Origin: Candidatus Aminicenantota bacterium
Lineage (GTDB): Bacteria > Acidobacteriota > Aminicenantia > UBA2199
DNA length: 57,832 nt
Assembly (NCBI GenBank): GCA_030610885.1
Contig: JAUWQW010000004.1
Coordinates: 1 to 57,832, forward strand
Direction: 5' to 3'
In this document: positions 1-8,970 of the stretch, one piece after another
Position numbering within the stretch: the stretch's first letter is position 1
Layout: every line of letters begins with the position of its first letter
Program-made: the position numbers and the translations under genes
The notes under the pieces: model-generated
What the model saw: only the letters and a program-made list of their open reading frames with translations
Database searches by the model: none
Told to the model about the DNA's origin: nothing

Positions 1-659
1 CCAAATAATGTACTCTCAAAAAGAGACTCTTGAATAGAAGGTGTACTTATTACAACAAAACGCCCTCTCCTACCTGAATAATTATGAATTAACTTAGCTA
101 TATGTGTCTTGCCTGAACCTGTCTCTCCTGTTAATAAAACAGGCTCATCCTCAATTGAATATTTCAATACCAAATCTCGTATACCTTCAATTATATCACT
201 TTTCCCTGTAATCTCCTTGGAACCACTACTCTGCCTTATATAATGAAATGCCTCACATAACAACCCTCCAAGTAACCTGAATGAATTAATCTCCATTTCT
301 GTAAAAAACTCCTTACTACCACTATCTATATATAGGAAAAATTCATCTTTCATAGACAATATTAATACAGGCAATATAGGCAATATTAATAAACTCTTTA
401 TTGACAAATACTCAGCAGAAGCAGAACCACCTTTACCTGATAGTGTTACTAATATATCTTTCTTCTCTACTCCTTTTAAATCCTTCATACTTTTTATTAT
501 ATAACTCTTGCAAAACCCCTCACCCTTTTCAATTGACTTACCTCTAATCTCTCTACCTCTATACCACAGAATATCTCCATCTCTGTGAAAGATCATTACC
601 AGGGAAACCTCTTTGTCTTTTAATAATTTCCATATCTTGTTCTTTATTATTCCAAGCAT
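1..659 (-). CDS. Sigma-54-dependent transcriptional regulator, N-terminal part (runs off left edge)
   Basis: The minus-strand reading frame opens with ATG at 659, 7 nt downstream of AGGAG, and stays open to the left edge (219 codons seen). The first ~145 residues look like a GAF-type sensory domain. They are followed by the start of an AAA+ sigma-54-interaction domain: a Walker A sequence GETGSGKTHIAKLIH at about residues 180-194, then ESTLFG, which corresponds to the conserved ESELFG element of NtrC-type activators. The remaining ATPase core and any C-terminal Fis-type DNA-binding domain lie outside the window. It should hydrolyse ATP to open sigma-54 promoters in response to a signal read by the N-terminal domain. 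The regulon cannot be told from here, and no obvious -24/-12 promoter was found in the window. Confidence 0.85.
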   Translation of the reverse strand, partial: MLGIIKNKIWKLLKDKEVSLVMIFHRDGDILWYRGREIRGKSIEKGEGFCKSYIIKSMKDLKGVEKKDILVTLSGKGGSASAEYLSIKSLLILPILPVLILSMKDEFFLYIDSGSKEFFTEMEINSFRLLGGLLCEAFHYIRQSSGSKEITGKSDIIEGIRDLVLKYSIEDEPVLLTGETGSGKTHIAKLIHNYSGRRGRFVVISTPSIQESLFESTLF

Positions 660-701
660 TTCAATCTCCTGATATATTTATGCTTAACTAAATTTGTTTA
701 C

Positions 702-730
702 ATTTTTACAAATTAAAATATACTTGTCAA
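702..730 (-). promoter_or_regulatory. Putative sigma-70 promoter of the sigma-54 regulator gene
   Basis: On the minus strand TTGACA (725-730) is separated by 17 nt from AAAAAT (702-707), about 42 nt upstream of the ATG at 659. The -35 matches consensus exactly; the -10 matches at four of six positions. Confidence 0.45.
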
Positions 731-779
731 ACTAAATTTTTATTTTGTCATTTAAAACTTAAAGGTGAATATTTTTGTG

Positions 780-826
780 TGAGGCAATGATACCTGTTTC
801 ATATAGATTTTTTTTGATTCAATTCG
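780..826 (+). repeat. 47-bp interspersed repeat, copy 1
   Basis: This segment, beginning TGAGGCAATGATACCTG, matches 9104-9150 at 45 of 47 positions in the same orientation. Both copies lie in an intergenic region upstream of a plus-strand gene (here 79 nt before the protease start, there 85 nt before accB). The repeat is not palindromic and no open frame runs through it. Confidence 0.75.
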
Positions 827-871
827 TCTTATCGTTGTTAGATGGAAAATTGAATAAAATAAATATAAAAG

Positions 872-899
872 TTGCTATATAAAAAATATTTGATAAAAT
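872..899 (+). promoter_or_regulatory. Putative promoter abutting the tail-specific protease start
   Basis: TTGCTA (872-877) and TAAAAT (894-899) are 16 nt apart. The -10 box ends 6 nt before the ATG at 906, so transcription would begin at or next to the start codon. No Shine-Dalgarno sequence is present, which fits a leaderless transcript. Confidence 0.4.
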
Positions 900-905
900 A
901 TTTAG

Positions 906-3017
906 ATGTTTAATGAAAATATTATGGAACAAAAAACTAGATTCATAACATTAATACTTATATTTATAATTCTATTTTCAGGTTGTTTTTCATTTGGACA
1001 AAGTCTAATAAAAGAAAGGATTTTATCTCAGATTATTTATCAAACTCTGGAAAGATGGCATTATACAGAAAAAAAAATTGATGATGAGTTTTCTAAAAAT
1101 GCATACAATAAGTTTTTAAAATATCTGGATTTTAACAAAAGATTTTTTCTTAAATCTGACATTAAAGAGTTTAAAAAATATATGTATAAACTTGATGATG
1201 AATTGCGGATTGGAAAGAATGAATTCATGAAAACAGCTATCCAATGTATGAAAAAGAGAGTTTCTCAGGTTATGGGTTTTTATGAATCAATGTTAGTAAC
1301 CCCTTTTGATTTTACAAAGAAGGAATACATTGAGCTTAATGCAGATAAGAGAACATATTGTTCAGATCTTAAGGAATTAAAGGAATACTGGAGGAAAATT
1401 CTCAAGCAACAAGCTTTAATAAGGTATATTAATTTATTGAATGCAAAAGTAAATAAAAAGTCTAAAAAAAGATTGAGAGAAGAAGCACAAAAATCTGTTT
1501 TGAAAAGTTTTAAATCTGTTTTTAGTCGAATGCTTAAATTGAGTACAGATGATATATTATTTGGGTATTTAAATTCTATTATAAAAGTGTATGATCCACA
1601 TACTGTTTATTTTTCTCCTAAGCAAAAAAAAGATTTTGATATTAAAATGTCAGGTAGGCTTGAAGGTATAGGTGCTTTATTAAGTGAAGAGGATGGATTT
1701 GTGAAAGTAGTAAGAATCATACCAGGTGGACCTTCATGGTTTCAGAAACAGTTGGGACCAGCAGATCTGATTTTAAAAGTTGGACAAGGGGATGAAGAGC
1801 CCGTAGATATTATTGGTATGCCACTTAGAGATGCTGTAGAGCTTATACGTGGAAAGAAGGGTTCTATTGTTCGTTTGACTGTAAAAAAACCAGATGGTCG
1901 GATTCTGATTATTTCTATTGAGCGTGATGTTGTGTTAATTGAGGAGACTTTTGCTAAATCAGCAGTTTTTATAAATGAAAAATTGAATAAAACTTTTGGT
2001 TATCTTCTTTTACCAGGCTTTTACAATGATTTTTCTAATAAAGATGGAAGAAATTCCTCAGAGGATATAAAAAAAGAGATACAAAAACTTAAATTAAAAA
2101 AAGTAGATGGAATAGTACTTGATCTAAGGAATAATGGTGGTGGGTCTCTGGAGGATGCAATTCGTATCTCGGGTCTTTTTATTGAACATGGACCAATTCT
2201 TCAAATTAAAGAAAGAGAGAACCAGATTCAAACTATTAATGATCCTGATCCAGAAATTAGTTACAAAGGACCGATTGTTGTGTTAATTAATTCTCTAAGC
2301 GCTTCTGCTTCTGAAATTCTTGCAGGTGCTCTTCAAGATTATGAAAGGGCAATTGTTGTGGGCGGGGCTCATTCTTTTGGTAAAGGTAGTGTTCAGATTG
2401 TGATTCCCCTTGATAAAATGGTTCCTGATAGTTCTTTTGATGTTGGTAATTTAGGTGCTTTGGAGTTTACAATTAGAAAATTTTACCGTATAACAGGCAT
2501 ATCAAATCAATATAAGGGTGTAATCCCTGATATTATTTTACCGGATTTCTATAATTATCTTGAAATTGGGGAAAGATATCTTGATCATGCTCTAAAATGG
2601 GACAGAATAGCTCCTGTGAGTTATAAAAAATGGGATAAAAATGGTATAGATATTAAGATTATTGCTGAGAAAAGTAAATGTCGTGTAAAAAACAGCAAAT
2701 ATTTTAAACATATGGAAAATTATATTAAAGGGCTTAAATCAATAAGTAATAAAACCAGGCAGAGCCTAAAATTGGAAAATGTTTTAAAACAGAACAGAAA
2801 GTTAAAGCAGGAATTGGATAAGGTAAAGGTGCCTGGTGTGGGATTATTAAATTTTAAAATTATATCTTCTCAAAAAACAGGAAGCAATTCATCAAAATTG
2901 TCAAAGATTTCTGATCAAAGAGAGAGAAAGTGGTTTAAGCTTCTTGGAGAGGATTTATTTCTTGAAGAAGCATTAAATGTATTAAATGATATGATAGATA
3001 TGCAAAGAACTAATTAA
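906..3017 (+). CDS. prc: Tail-specific (C-terminal processing) protease, S41A family, lipoprotein
   Basis: Periplasmic serine protease that degrades or trims envelope proteins from their C terminus. The N terminus has a hydrophobic segment ending in LFSGC, a lipobox, so the mature protein is probably a lipid-anchored lipoprotein. A Prc-type N-terminal helical domain (about 35-230) is followed by a PDZ domain (about 240-340, with RLEGIGALL near its start) and the S41 core. The Ser-Lys dyad is visible as SASASE (residues 465-470) and SFGKGSVQ (Lys493). The charged C-terminal region fits the Tsp-specific extension, and 703 residues is the usual Prc length. There is no Shine-Dalgarno sequence before either ATG (906 or the in-frame one at 924). 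The stop codon overlaps the stop of the convergent btuC by 4 nt. Confidence 0.93.
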   Translation: MFNENIMEQKTRFITLILIFIILFSGCFSFGQSLIKERILSQIIYQTLERWHYTEKKIDDEFSKNAYNKFLKYLDFNKRFFLKSDIKEFKKYMYKLDDELRIGKNEFMKTAIQCMKKRVSQVMGFYESMLVTPFDFTKKEYIELNADKRTYCSDLKELKEYWRKILKQQALIRYINLLNAKVNKKSKKRLREEAQKSVLKSFKSVFSRMLKLSTDDILFGYLNSIIKVYDPHTVYFSPKQKKDFDIKMSGRLEGIGALLSEEDGFVKVVRIIPGGPSWFQKQLGPADLILKVGQGDEEPVDIIGMPLRDAVELIRGKKGSIVRLTVKKPDGRILIISIERDVVLIEETFAKSAVFINEKLNKTFGYLLLPGFYNDFSNKDGRNSSEDIKKEIQKLKLKKVDGIVLDLRNNGGGSLEDAIRISGLFIEHGPILQIKERENQIQTINDPDPEISYKGPIVVLINSLSASASEILAGALQDYERAIVVGGAHSFGKGSVQIVIPLDKMVPDSSFDVGNLGALEFTIRKFYRITGISNQYKGVIPDIILPDFYNYLEIGERYLDHALKWDRIAPVSYKKWDKNGIDIKIIAEKSKCRVKNSKYFKHMENYIKGLKSISNKTRQSLKLENVLKQNRKLKQELDKVKVPGVGLLNFKIISSQKTGSNSSKLSKISDQRERKWFKLLGEDLFLEEALNVLNDMIDMQRTN

Positions 3018-3988
3018 TTTCTGTTTTTTAGACTTGAAATAAGTACAAAAATGAAAAAAGGTGCTCCAATTAAAGATGTGATAATTCCAACTGGAATTTC
3101 AACTGGAGGTATAAGGATTCTGGCAAGAAAGTCTGTAAATGCAAGTAGCAATCCACCCATTATTATTGTTGCAATTATAATGGATTTAAAATTCTTTTTA
3201 AATAATATTCTTGAAATATGAGGAACTATTAAACCTATAAATCCTATGGGACCAACAAATGAGATTAAAATGCCCAGGACAAATGATATAATTATAAAAA
3301 TAATTATTCTGAATTTTTTTATGTTCAGCCCTTTTGAATAAGCAAACTCATCTCCTGCTGATGATATGATTAATTCATTTTTAAGAAAAAAGGTAATTGT
3401 AATAAAGAAAAAATATAAGGGTAACAAGAATAATATTTCTTTATATCCAACAGGAGTAATCCCTCCAATAAGCCATCTAATAATTGAGATGGTTTGAGTA
3501 AAATCAACAAGGTATTGAATAATGACAATCAGAGATGAAAAGAAAAAATTAATAGCAACTCCTGACATCAGTAGAGTGTAAATAGAAAAACTTTTCACGG
3601 TTTTAGCAATACTAAGAATTAGGAGAATTGCAATCAATGCACCTAAAAATCCATAAATATAAACTCCATTTAAACCAAGAAAAGATATTGATAGGTTCAA
3701 TTTAATTGCAATGACAACTCCCAATGCTGCACCGGATGATACACCAAGAGTGTATGGTGTTGCTAAGCTATTTTTAAATATATTTTGAAATATCATACCT
3801 CCAAGTGCAAGAGAGGAACCTGCAATAAATCCGAGAATTGTTCTTGGGACTCTTAATTGCCAGAATATAAAACTTGTCTGTTTGTTATTGAACAAACTAT
3901 TAAAGTCTATTTTTATCACACCCACAAATGGAATTAGCAATAGAATGATTGCTCCAATCCCACAAATTAAAACATATTTTTTATTCAT
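3014..3988 (-). CDS. btuC: Cobalamin/siderophore-type ABC transporter permease (FecCD/BtuC family)
   Basis: Polytopic inner-membrane permease, 324 residues, with the many hydrophobic helices of the FecCD family and the family signature region RVPRTILGFIAGSSLALGG near residues 48-66. It would form the translocation channel for vitamin B12 or a cobamide. It is the last gene of the riboswitch-controlled operon; its start overlaps the ATPase gene by 8 nt, so the two are translationally coupled. FecCD permeases also serve iron-siderophore uptake; the cobalamin assignment rests on the upstream cobalamin riboswitch. No separate terminator is seen between it and the convergent prc. Confidence 0.88.
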   Translation of the reverse strand: MNKKYVLICGIGAIILLLIPFVGVIKIDFNSLFNNKQTSFIFWQLRVPRTILGFIAGSSLALGGMIFQNIFKNSLATPYTLGVSSGAALGVVIAIKLNLSISFLGLNGVYIYGFLGALIAILLILSIAKTVKSFSIYTLLMSGVAINFFFSSLIVIIQYLVDFTQTISIIRWLIGGITPVGYKEILFLLPLYFFFITITFFLKNELIISSAGDEFAYSKGLNIKKFRIIIFIIISFVLGILISFVGPIGFIGLIVPHISRILFKKNFKSIIIATIIMGGLLLAFTDFLARILIPPVEIPVGIITSLIGAPFFIFVLISSLKNRN

Positions 3989-4736
3989 TTAAATATATAA
4001 TTTCTCTGTTTTTTAAAATTAATTGTTCGTAATTGACATTATAGGTTTGTTTAAAGATATCTTTGTCAAATAGTTTATTCCCTGAATATATTATTTCTCC
4101 TCTTTTTAAGGCTACAATCTTATGAACTATGGGGAAGAGAATTTCAATGTTGTGAGATACTATGATCAAGGTTTTCCCATTGTTTTTAAGTTTGGTTAAA
4201 ATTTTTTTTAGACTTGAAATAGCTTCAGGGTCAAGAAATGTAAAGGGCTCATCAAATAATATTATTGAAACATCTTGAATAAACGTTGATGCAAGCATTA
4301 CTTTCTTTCTTTCTCCACCACTTAAAGTATTTATATCTCTATTTACAAATTCGTGAAGTTCAAATTGGTCTACAGTATTTTGAAATATTGTAAGATCATT
4401 TTTTGAATAATCTTTAAAAAATGAAGTGTAAGGGTATCTGCCAGATAAAAGTATCTCTTTTACACATAATGGTAGAGAAAATTCTTCAAATTGTGGTAAA
4501 TATGAAATTTTTTTTGCAATTTCTTTTTTTGAATTTCTCTTTATATTTTTATTGTCTATAATAATCTCACCATTATAATCAGTGATTGCTCCCAGTAAGA
4601 TTTTAAGCAAAGTTGTTTTACCAGCCCCGTTTGGTCCAAAAATAAGCCAGAAGTCACCATCTTCTATTTTTAGGTTTATATCTCTTAAAATATGGGTCTT
4701 TTTTATCTTATATGACAGGTTCTTTATTTCAATCAT
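3981..4736 (-). CDS. btuD: Cobalamin ABC transporter ATP-binding protein
   Basis: Cytoplasmic ATPase of the B12 importer, 251 residues. Walker A is GPNGAGKTT (about residues 34-42), the ABC signature is LSGGERKK (about 138-145) and Walker B is IILFDEP (about 158-164), followed by a normal switch histidine in IIVSHN. It overlaps btuF upstream by 8 nt and btuC downstream by 8 nt, showing a tightly coupled unit. All catalytic motifs are intact. Family membership is certain; the substrate is inferred from the riboswitch and the BtuB-like receptor. Confidence 0.9.
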   Translation of the reverse strand: MIEIKNLSYKIKKTHILRDINLKIEDGDFWLIFGPNGAGKTTLLKILLGAITDYNGEIIIDNKNIKRNSKKEIAKKISYLPQFEEFSLPLCVKEILLSGRYPYTSFFKDYSKNDLTIFQNTVDQFELHEFVNRDINTLSGGERKKVMLASTFIQDVSIILFDEPFTFLDPEAISSLKKILTKLKNNGKTLIIVSHNIEILFPIVHKIVALKRGEIIYSGNKLFDKDIFKQTYNVNYEQLILKNREIIYLNE

Positions 4737-5547
4737 AGAAAAAATTATACAGTTTTTTTGCTATTTCTCCAACTCTTGGTCCTGGTATTAACAAGAAAGT
4801 CTCCTTTATGATTTTTATTCTCTCTTTGTTTACAGCAGTTATAATATCATGTTTTGACCATAGATTTAGAATCTCTTTTCTTTTTTTATCTGTATAAAAA
4901 TAAGAAAATTCTATAATAAAATCTGGGTTCATATACACAATTGATTCAAGGGATATGTTTGGATATGGGATGTCTCCATTATATGCATTTATTCCACCAG
5001 AAATTTCAAGAATTTCATTTAAAAAATTGGTTTTACCAATAATGGTAATATTGGTCAATTGATCTGGGTTTCTACCAGCAATTAAAAGTGTTTTGAATTT
5101 CTTTTTTTTTAATGTTTTTAGTTTTATATTCGTGAGAGTTTTTTTTATTTTTGAGGTAATCAATTTACCTTTTTCTATTTTTTTTAATTTTTCTGATATC
5201 AATCGAATTGAATTAAAAATATCGTTTAATGTCTCATGTTTTACGATTAAAAGCTCTGCTTTATCTTTTAGTATTTTTATTTTATTATAATGTTCAGGGT
5301 AGAGGATGATTATATCAGGATTTAGATCTATTAATACCTCAAGGTTCAGGTCAAGGTAACCTCCGATTTTCCTTATCTTTTTAGCTTTTTCTGGGAAATT
5401 GCAAAATTTTGTGTTTCCAATGATGTTTTTTCCTTTTCCTAAAGAAAAGACAATCTCAGTCAAACCAGGAGCAAGGGTAACAATTCTCTGAGAGAATATT
5501 GAAACTTGCAGGATTATTATTAAAATTAGAATTTTTAGGAGCTTCAT
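4729..5547 (-). CDS. btuF: Cobalamin-binding periplasmic protein (BtuF-like)
   Basis: Substrate-binding protein of the B12 importer, 272 residues. An N-terminal signal peptide (about 1-19, KILILIIILQVSIFS) directs it to the periplasm. The body begins RIVTLAPGLTEIVFSLG, the typical start of BtuF/FepB class III binding proteins, and continues with a Rossmann-like lobe (DLNPDIIILYPEH). It lacks a lipobox cysteine, so it is probably soluble. It lies 13 nt downstream of the TonB receptor and overlaps the ATPase gene, placing binding protein, ATPase and permease in one transcript behind the riboswitch. Confidence 0.87.
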   Translation of the reverse strand: MKLLKILILIIILQVSIFSQRIVTLAPGLTEIVFSLGKGKNIIGNTKFCNFPEKAKKIRKIGGYLDLNLEVLIDLNPDIIILYPEHYNKIKILKDKAELLIVKHETLNDIFNSIRLISEKLKKIEKGKLITSKIKKTLTNIKLKTLKKKKFKTLLIAGRNPDQLTNITIIGKTNFLNEILEISGGINAYNGDIPYPNISLESIVYMNPDFIIEFSYFYTDKKRKEILNLWSKHDIITAVNKERIKIIKETFLLIPGPRVGEIAKKLYNFFYD

Positions 5548-5560
5548 TTTTTAAATATTT

Positions 5561-7405
5561 TTAATTAATTTTATATCTAATGCCAATCTGGAAGCGTCTT
5601 CCTGGAGATGGATACCCAATAATTTCTTCATATTTTTTGTCAAATAAATTGGTTATTTTCCCGAATATTGATAATCCTATATTTAAAGGCACAGAAATTG
5701 TTAAACTGTATGTATTAAATGAAGGGTTTTCTATTTTAGGGGGATAAGCAGTAAAATCAAAATCATCTCTTTTCCCAACATATACCATATTTGCAGCAAA
5801 AGTGAATTTTTTATGTGTATATATAATGGAAGTTGAAACAGTATGCTTCGGTTTTCTTGGAAGTTCTTCTCCTGTTTCTCTGTCTTCTGAGTGAAGGAAT
5901 GTATATGCACCATATATGGATAGGTTTTTAAAAGGTTCAAAATTCGTACTTAATTCTATTCCATTTACATCTGCTTCTTTTATATTTCTATATTGACCGG
6001 TATAAGTTGTCCAGTCAACTGTAATCCAATCGATCATATCTTTGTATTTTGTATTAAAGTATGTAGCACTAAAAATAAATTTGCCATAATAAAAATCAGT
6101 ACCAATTTCAAATGATTCCCCTTTTTCCGGGTCAAGGTCAAAATTGGGTTTCCCCCAGGGATTAATTTGTTGCAAAATTAATGGGGCTTTGAAGCTTTGA
6201 GAATAAGAGGCATGGATTTTTAGTTTATTAAAAGCAAGATAAGAAAACCCAATTTGAGGTGATATGTTAGAGTTTACATCTTTATATTTGTCATATCTTA
6301 ATGATGTTGAAATCAGGAGATTGTTAAGATCAATTACTGCATTTATATAGCCTGAAAAATAGTTTGTTTTTTCAAAATCAAGGATTTTTCCATAATTGTT
6401 TTCATTTGATATACTCTGGTTTGAGTAATCAATGCCGGTATTTATCATTAATTTGTTAAAGAGAATAGTGTTAAATATCACTTCAGTTTCATAATTATTG
6501 AAATTACTCTTAAATAAGGGTGACCAGAAGTCATCTGGATCTTCAAAATTATATTTACTGTTATTAAAAGATAATTTTACATTCAGTTTTGAGTTTTTAT
6601 TAAATTTATAAGTAAATGGCAAGGCAATTATATAATAATCTTGTTTGTAATTTCTATTTGGGGTTGGAATACCTGTATTAAAAGGTATACCTGAATTTGT
6701 AAAATTTCCAAAAAATCTAAGCCCTATTTCTATTGATTGATTCTTATAATCTGCTTTTGTTGAAATTCCTGTGTTTTTAAAAATATCGTTTTTAATATTG
6801 TTGCTAAAGCGTTGAGAATTAATAGATAATCCAAGGTTAAAATCTTTTATTGGTTTTGAAATTGAAAAATTACTTGAATAAGAGTTGTGGTTTCCTGCTG
6901 AGGCTACAAATTTTGTGCCTTCTTTTGAATATGTGTTGATATTAATAACACCTCCCATTGCATCCGAACCATATAGATTGCTCATAGGTCCTCTAACAAT
7001 TTCTATTTTATTTACTAGATCAGTAGAGAGAACAGCAAGGTTGACACCACCTATATTAGCATTGTCTCTAAGCTTTATACCATCAATAATATACAATACT
7101 TGAGTTGGTTTTGACCCCCTTATATAAGTTGATGAGGTTTGTCCAAACTGACCTGTAGAAAGTGTTAAAAGTCCTGGAGTCTGATTCAAAACTAGTTTTA
7201 GATTGTCAAATTCAAATTTTTCAATATCTTCAAATTTAAAAACAGTTACACTTTGAATTGTTTTATTAAGGGCGATTTTGCCCACAACTTCAATTTCTTC
7301 TGTGAACATGGATTTTTCTTCTTCATTTTGAGTTTTTTCTGTTTTTGAAAATAGAGAGAAAAAAGATAAAAATAGAATGGATAGAAAAAAAATTTTTTTA
7401 AACAT
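5561..7405 (-). CDS. btuB: TonB-dependent cobalamin receptor (BtuB-like)
   Basis: Outer-membrane receptor, 614 residues, for TonB-energised uptake of cobamides. A signal peptide (about 1-20) is followed by a likely TonB box (EEIEVVGK, about 35-42). The plug domain (about 50-160) contains STYIRGSKPTQVLYIIDGI, the BtuB-like plug core. The remaining ~440 residues alternate aromatic-rich beta strands of the 22-strand barrel. The ATG is preceded by AGGAG 6 nt upstream. It is the first gene of the B12 uptake operon, directly downstream of the riboswitch, so its translation or transcription should fall when cobalamin is plentiful. Confidence 0.9.
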   Translation of the reverse strand: MFKKIFFLSILFLSFFSLFSKTEKTQNEEEKSMFTEEIEVVGKIALNKTIQSVTVFKFEDIEKFEFDNLKLVLNQTPGLLTLSTGQFGQTSSTYIRGSKPTQVLYIIDGIKLRDNANIGGVNLAVLSTDLVNKIEIVRGPMSNLYGSDAMGGVININTYSKEGTKFVASAGNHNSYSSNFSISKPIKDFNLGLSINSQRFSNNIKNDIFKNTGISTKADYKNQSIEIGLRFFGNFTNSGIPFNTGIPTPNRNYKQDYYIIALPFTYKFNKNSKLNVKLSFNNSKYNFEDPDDFWSPLFKSNFNNYETEVIFNTILFNKLMINTGIDYSNQSISNENNYGKILDFEKTNYFSGYINAVIDLNNLLISTSLRYDKYKDVNSNISPQIGFSYLAFNKLKIHASYSQSFKAPLILQQINPWGKPNFDLDPEKGESFEIGTDFYYGKFIFSATYFNTKYKDMIDWITVDWTTYTGQYRNIKEADVNGIELSTNFEPFKNLSIYGAYTFLHSEDRETGEELPRKPKHTVSTSIIYTHKKFTFAANMVYVGKRDDFDFTAYPPKIENPSFNTYSLTISVPLNIGLSIFGKITNLFDKKYEEIIGYPSPGRRFQIGIRYKIN

Positions 7406-7429
7406 AAAAGTCTCCTAAAAAATTATTTT

Positions 7430-7470
7430 GGAGGGAAACTCAATTTATATTACTTGCCCTCCGCAAGTAA
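7430..7470 (-). promoter_or_regulatory. Expression-platform hairpin between the riboswitch and btuB
   Basis: On the minus strand an 8-bp stem (TTACTTGC/GCAAGTAA, 7450-7470) presents GGAGG in a 5-nt loop, only 10 nt after the aptamer. This fits the regulatory hairpin (P13-like) found after many cobalamin aptamers, whose loop kisses the aptamer. The GGAGGG at 7457-7462 is also perfectly complementary to CCCTCC at 7430-7435, which precedes a T-rich stretch and the btuB Shine-Dalgarno sequence. Two mutually exclusive structures are therefore possible; which one is ligand-controlled is inference. Confidence 0.5.
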
Positions 7471-7480
7471 CACAAAATTT

Positions 7481-7649
7481 AAGGATTAATAGGTCTTCCG
7501 ACTCCCGGGATCTTTAAGAAACCTTCCCATCCTTTTAATAAGGACAGTGGCTTTTTAATTTAAAGACTGTTTCCTGATATATGATCAGGACCCGGTCACG
7601 GCAGCGGGGGCTGTGGGGTTTTATACCCTCTTCCCTTGAATTAAACCTT
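7481..7649 (-). ncRNA. Cobalamin (B12) riboswitch
   Basis: Read on the minus strand, the segment carries the conserved B12 aptamer blocks in order: AAGGGAAGAGGG followed by CCCCACAGCCCCCGC, then GCCACTG, ATGGGAAGG and finally AGTCGGAAGACC. The ends form a P1 stem (AAGGTTTAAT at 7640-7649 with ATTAATCCTT at 7481-7490, nine of ten pairs). It sits 76 nt upstream of btuB and is expected to repress the uptake operon when adenosyl- or another cobalamin is bound. Confidence 0.95.
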
Positions 7650-7657
7650 AAAAATTT

Positions 7658-7686
7658 AGTTTATATAAAAAATTTTTTCATGTCAA
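7658..7686 (-). promoter_or_regulatory. Promoter of the B12 uptake operon
   Basis: Minus-strand TTGACA (7681-7686), a 17-nt spacer, then TAAACT (7658-7663). The predicted start would fall at the beginning of the riboswitch P1 stem, which supports the assignment. Confidence 0.65.
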
Positions 7687-7732
7687 GATAAAAAATAAAA
7701 TAAAAAAGTAAAGCCCCTAAGACTAACTATTT

Positions 7733-7780
7733 TTCTGATATGATTGTATTTGATAATCAAATCAAAATATGATACGATAC
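7733..7780 (+). repeat. 48-bp direct repeat flanking fic, upstream copy
   Basis: This 48-bp segment starting TTCTGATATGATTGTAT matches 8971-9018 at 40 of 48 positions in the same orientation, so the fic gene is bracketed by the two copies. It ends 4 nt before the fic ATG and contains TATGAT (7769-7774) as a possible -10, so it covers the likely fic promoter. GATA(T/C)GATTGTAT is a short dyad (GATAC-GATT-GTATC in the other copy) and may be an operator. Confidence 0.7.
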
Positions 7781-7784
7781 TTAT

Positions 7785-8912
7785 ATGGAAGTAAAGCATA
7801 AGTATATTTGGCAAAAAAAAAACTGGCCGAATTTTAATTATGATAAAGAAAAACTAATAGATTTATTGTTAGAAGTGAATCATCATCAAGGAATATTGAA
7901 AGGGATATATTCTATGATGAATAAGGAGTATCTGCAGGAGGCAACAACTGATATAATGTCAAATGATGCTATAAATACATCTGCTATTGAGGGCGAGATA
8001 CTTTCAAGGGATTCGGTAAGGTCATCTATCTTTAAAAAATTAGGAGTAAAAAACAGGGAAACAAGTAAATCCACACCCCAGACAGATGGAATAGTAGAGA
8101 TACTTTTTGATTTATCTAACAAATATAATACTCCACTTGATAAAAAAAGATTATTTAGTTGGCATGCAGCATTGTTTCCTACTGGGTATTCCGGACTTCA
8201 GAAAATAAATGTTGCATCATATCGAGGTTATGAACCAATGCGAATTGTTTCGGGAGCAACAGGAAGAGAAAAGATACATTTTGAAGCACCACCAAGAGAT
8301 GTACTGGATAAAGAAATGGATCACTTTTTAAATTGGTTGAATAAGGAAAATGAAAATTATGGAGTGGTAAAATCAGCAATAGTTCATCTATGGTTTGTTG
8401 TAATTCATCCTTTTGATGATGGTAATGGCAGATTGGCAAGGGCAATAGGCGATTATATATTATCAAAATATGAAAAGCAGAAATCCAGGTTATACTCACT
8501 TTCAAGTCAAATTAATGAAGATAAAAAGAGCTATTATGAGATATTGGAAAAAACCACAAAAGGAGACTTAAGCATCACATTATGGATAAAATGGTATCTG
8601 GTAGCAATTATTAAGGCTATAAAAAACTCTAAACAACTGGTTGATAAGGTACTTTTTAAAACAAAATATTGGAACTATTTTACCAACACAGTCTTAAACA
8701 GCAGACAAAAAAAAGTTATAAATAAAATCCTTGAAATTGGGAAAAATAATTTTGAAGGCGGAATAAATACGAGAAAATATGCTTCAATAACAAAGGTTAG
8801 TAAGCCAACAGCAGCAAGGGAGTTAATCGATCTGGTTCAGAAAGGTTACATCGTTCAAATTGCAGGAACAAAAGGAAGAAATATAAGCTATAAACTTTTT
8901 GATAATATTTAA
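7785..8912 (+). CDS. Fic-domain AMP-transferase with C-terminal winged helix
   Basis: 375-residue Fic protein. The core motif HPFDDGNGRLAR (about residues 207-218) has the catalytic His and the phosphate-binding Gly-Asn-Gly-Arg, so it should transfer AMP (or another nucleotide moiety) to protein hydroxyls. The N-terminal TSAIEGE (about 65-71) matches the inhibitory motif (S/T)xxxE(G/N), placing it among self-inhibited class II Fic proteins. The N-terminal ~90 residues (YIWQKKNWPNF) resemble the DUF4172 domain, and the C-terminal ~70 residues (ITKVSKPTAARELIDLV) look like a winged helix. No Shine-Dalgarno sequence precedes the ATG. The targets are unknown. It is monocistronic and bracketed by direct repeats that cover its promoter. 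Confidence 0.9.
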   Translation: MEVKHKYIWQKKNWPNFNYDKEKLIDLLLEVNHHQGILKGIYSMMNKEYLQEATTDIMSNDAINTSAIEGEILSRDSVRSSIFKKLGVKNRETSKSTPQTDGIVEILFDLSNKYNTPLDKKRLFSWHAALFPTGYSGLQKINVASYRGYEPMRIVSGATGREKIHFEAPPRDVLDKEMDHFLNWLNKENENYGVVKSAIVHLWFVVIHPFDDGNGRLARAIGDYILSKYEKQKSRLYSLSSQINEDKKSYYEILEKTTKGDLSITLWIKWYLVAIIKAIKNSKQLVDKVLFKTKYWNYFTNTVLNSRQKKVINKILEIGKNNFEGGINTRKYASITKVSKPTAARELIDLVQKGYIVQIAGTKGRNISYKLFDNI

Positions 8913-8970
8913 TCTGGATCCAATGATCATGAGGGATATATACTTTAACTAATTCCAAAATGAGCGGATA

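Noticed and set aside
4582..4791. Plus-strand frame opposite btuD
   Set aside because: Antisense to the Walker A region of an intact ATPase.
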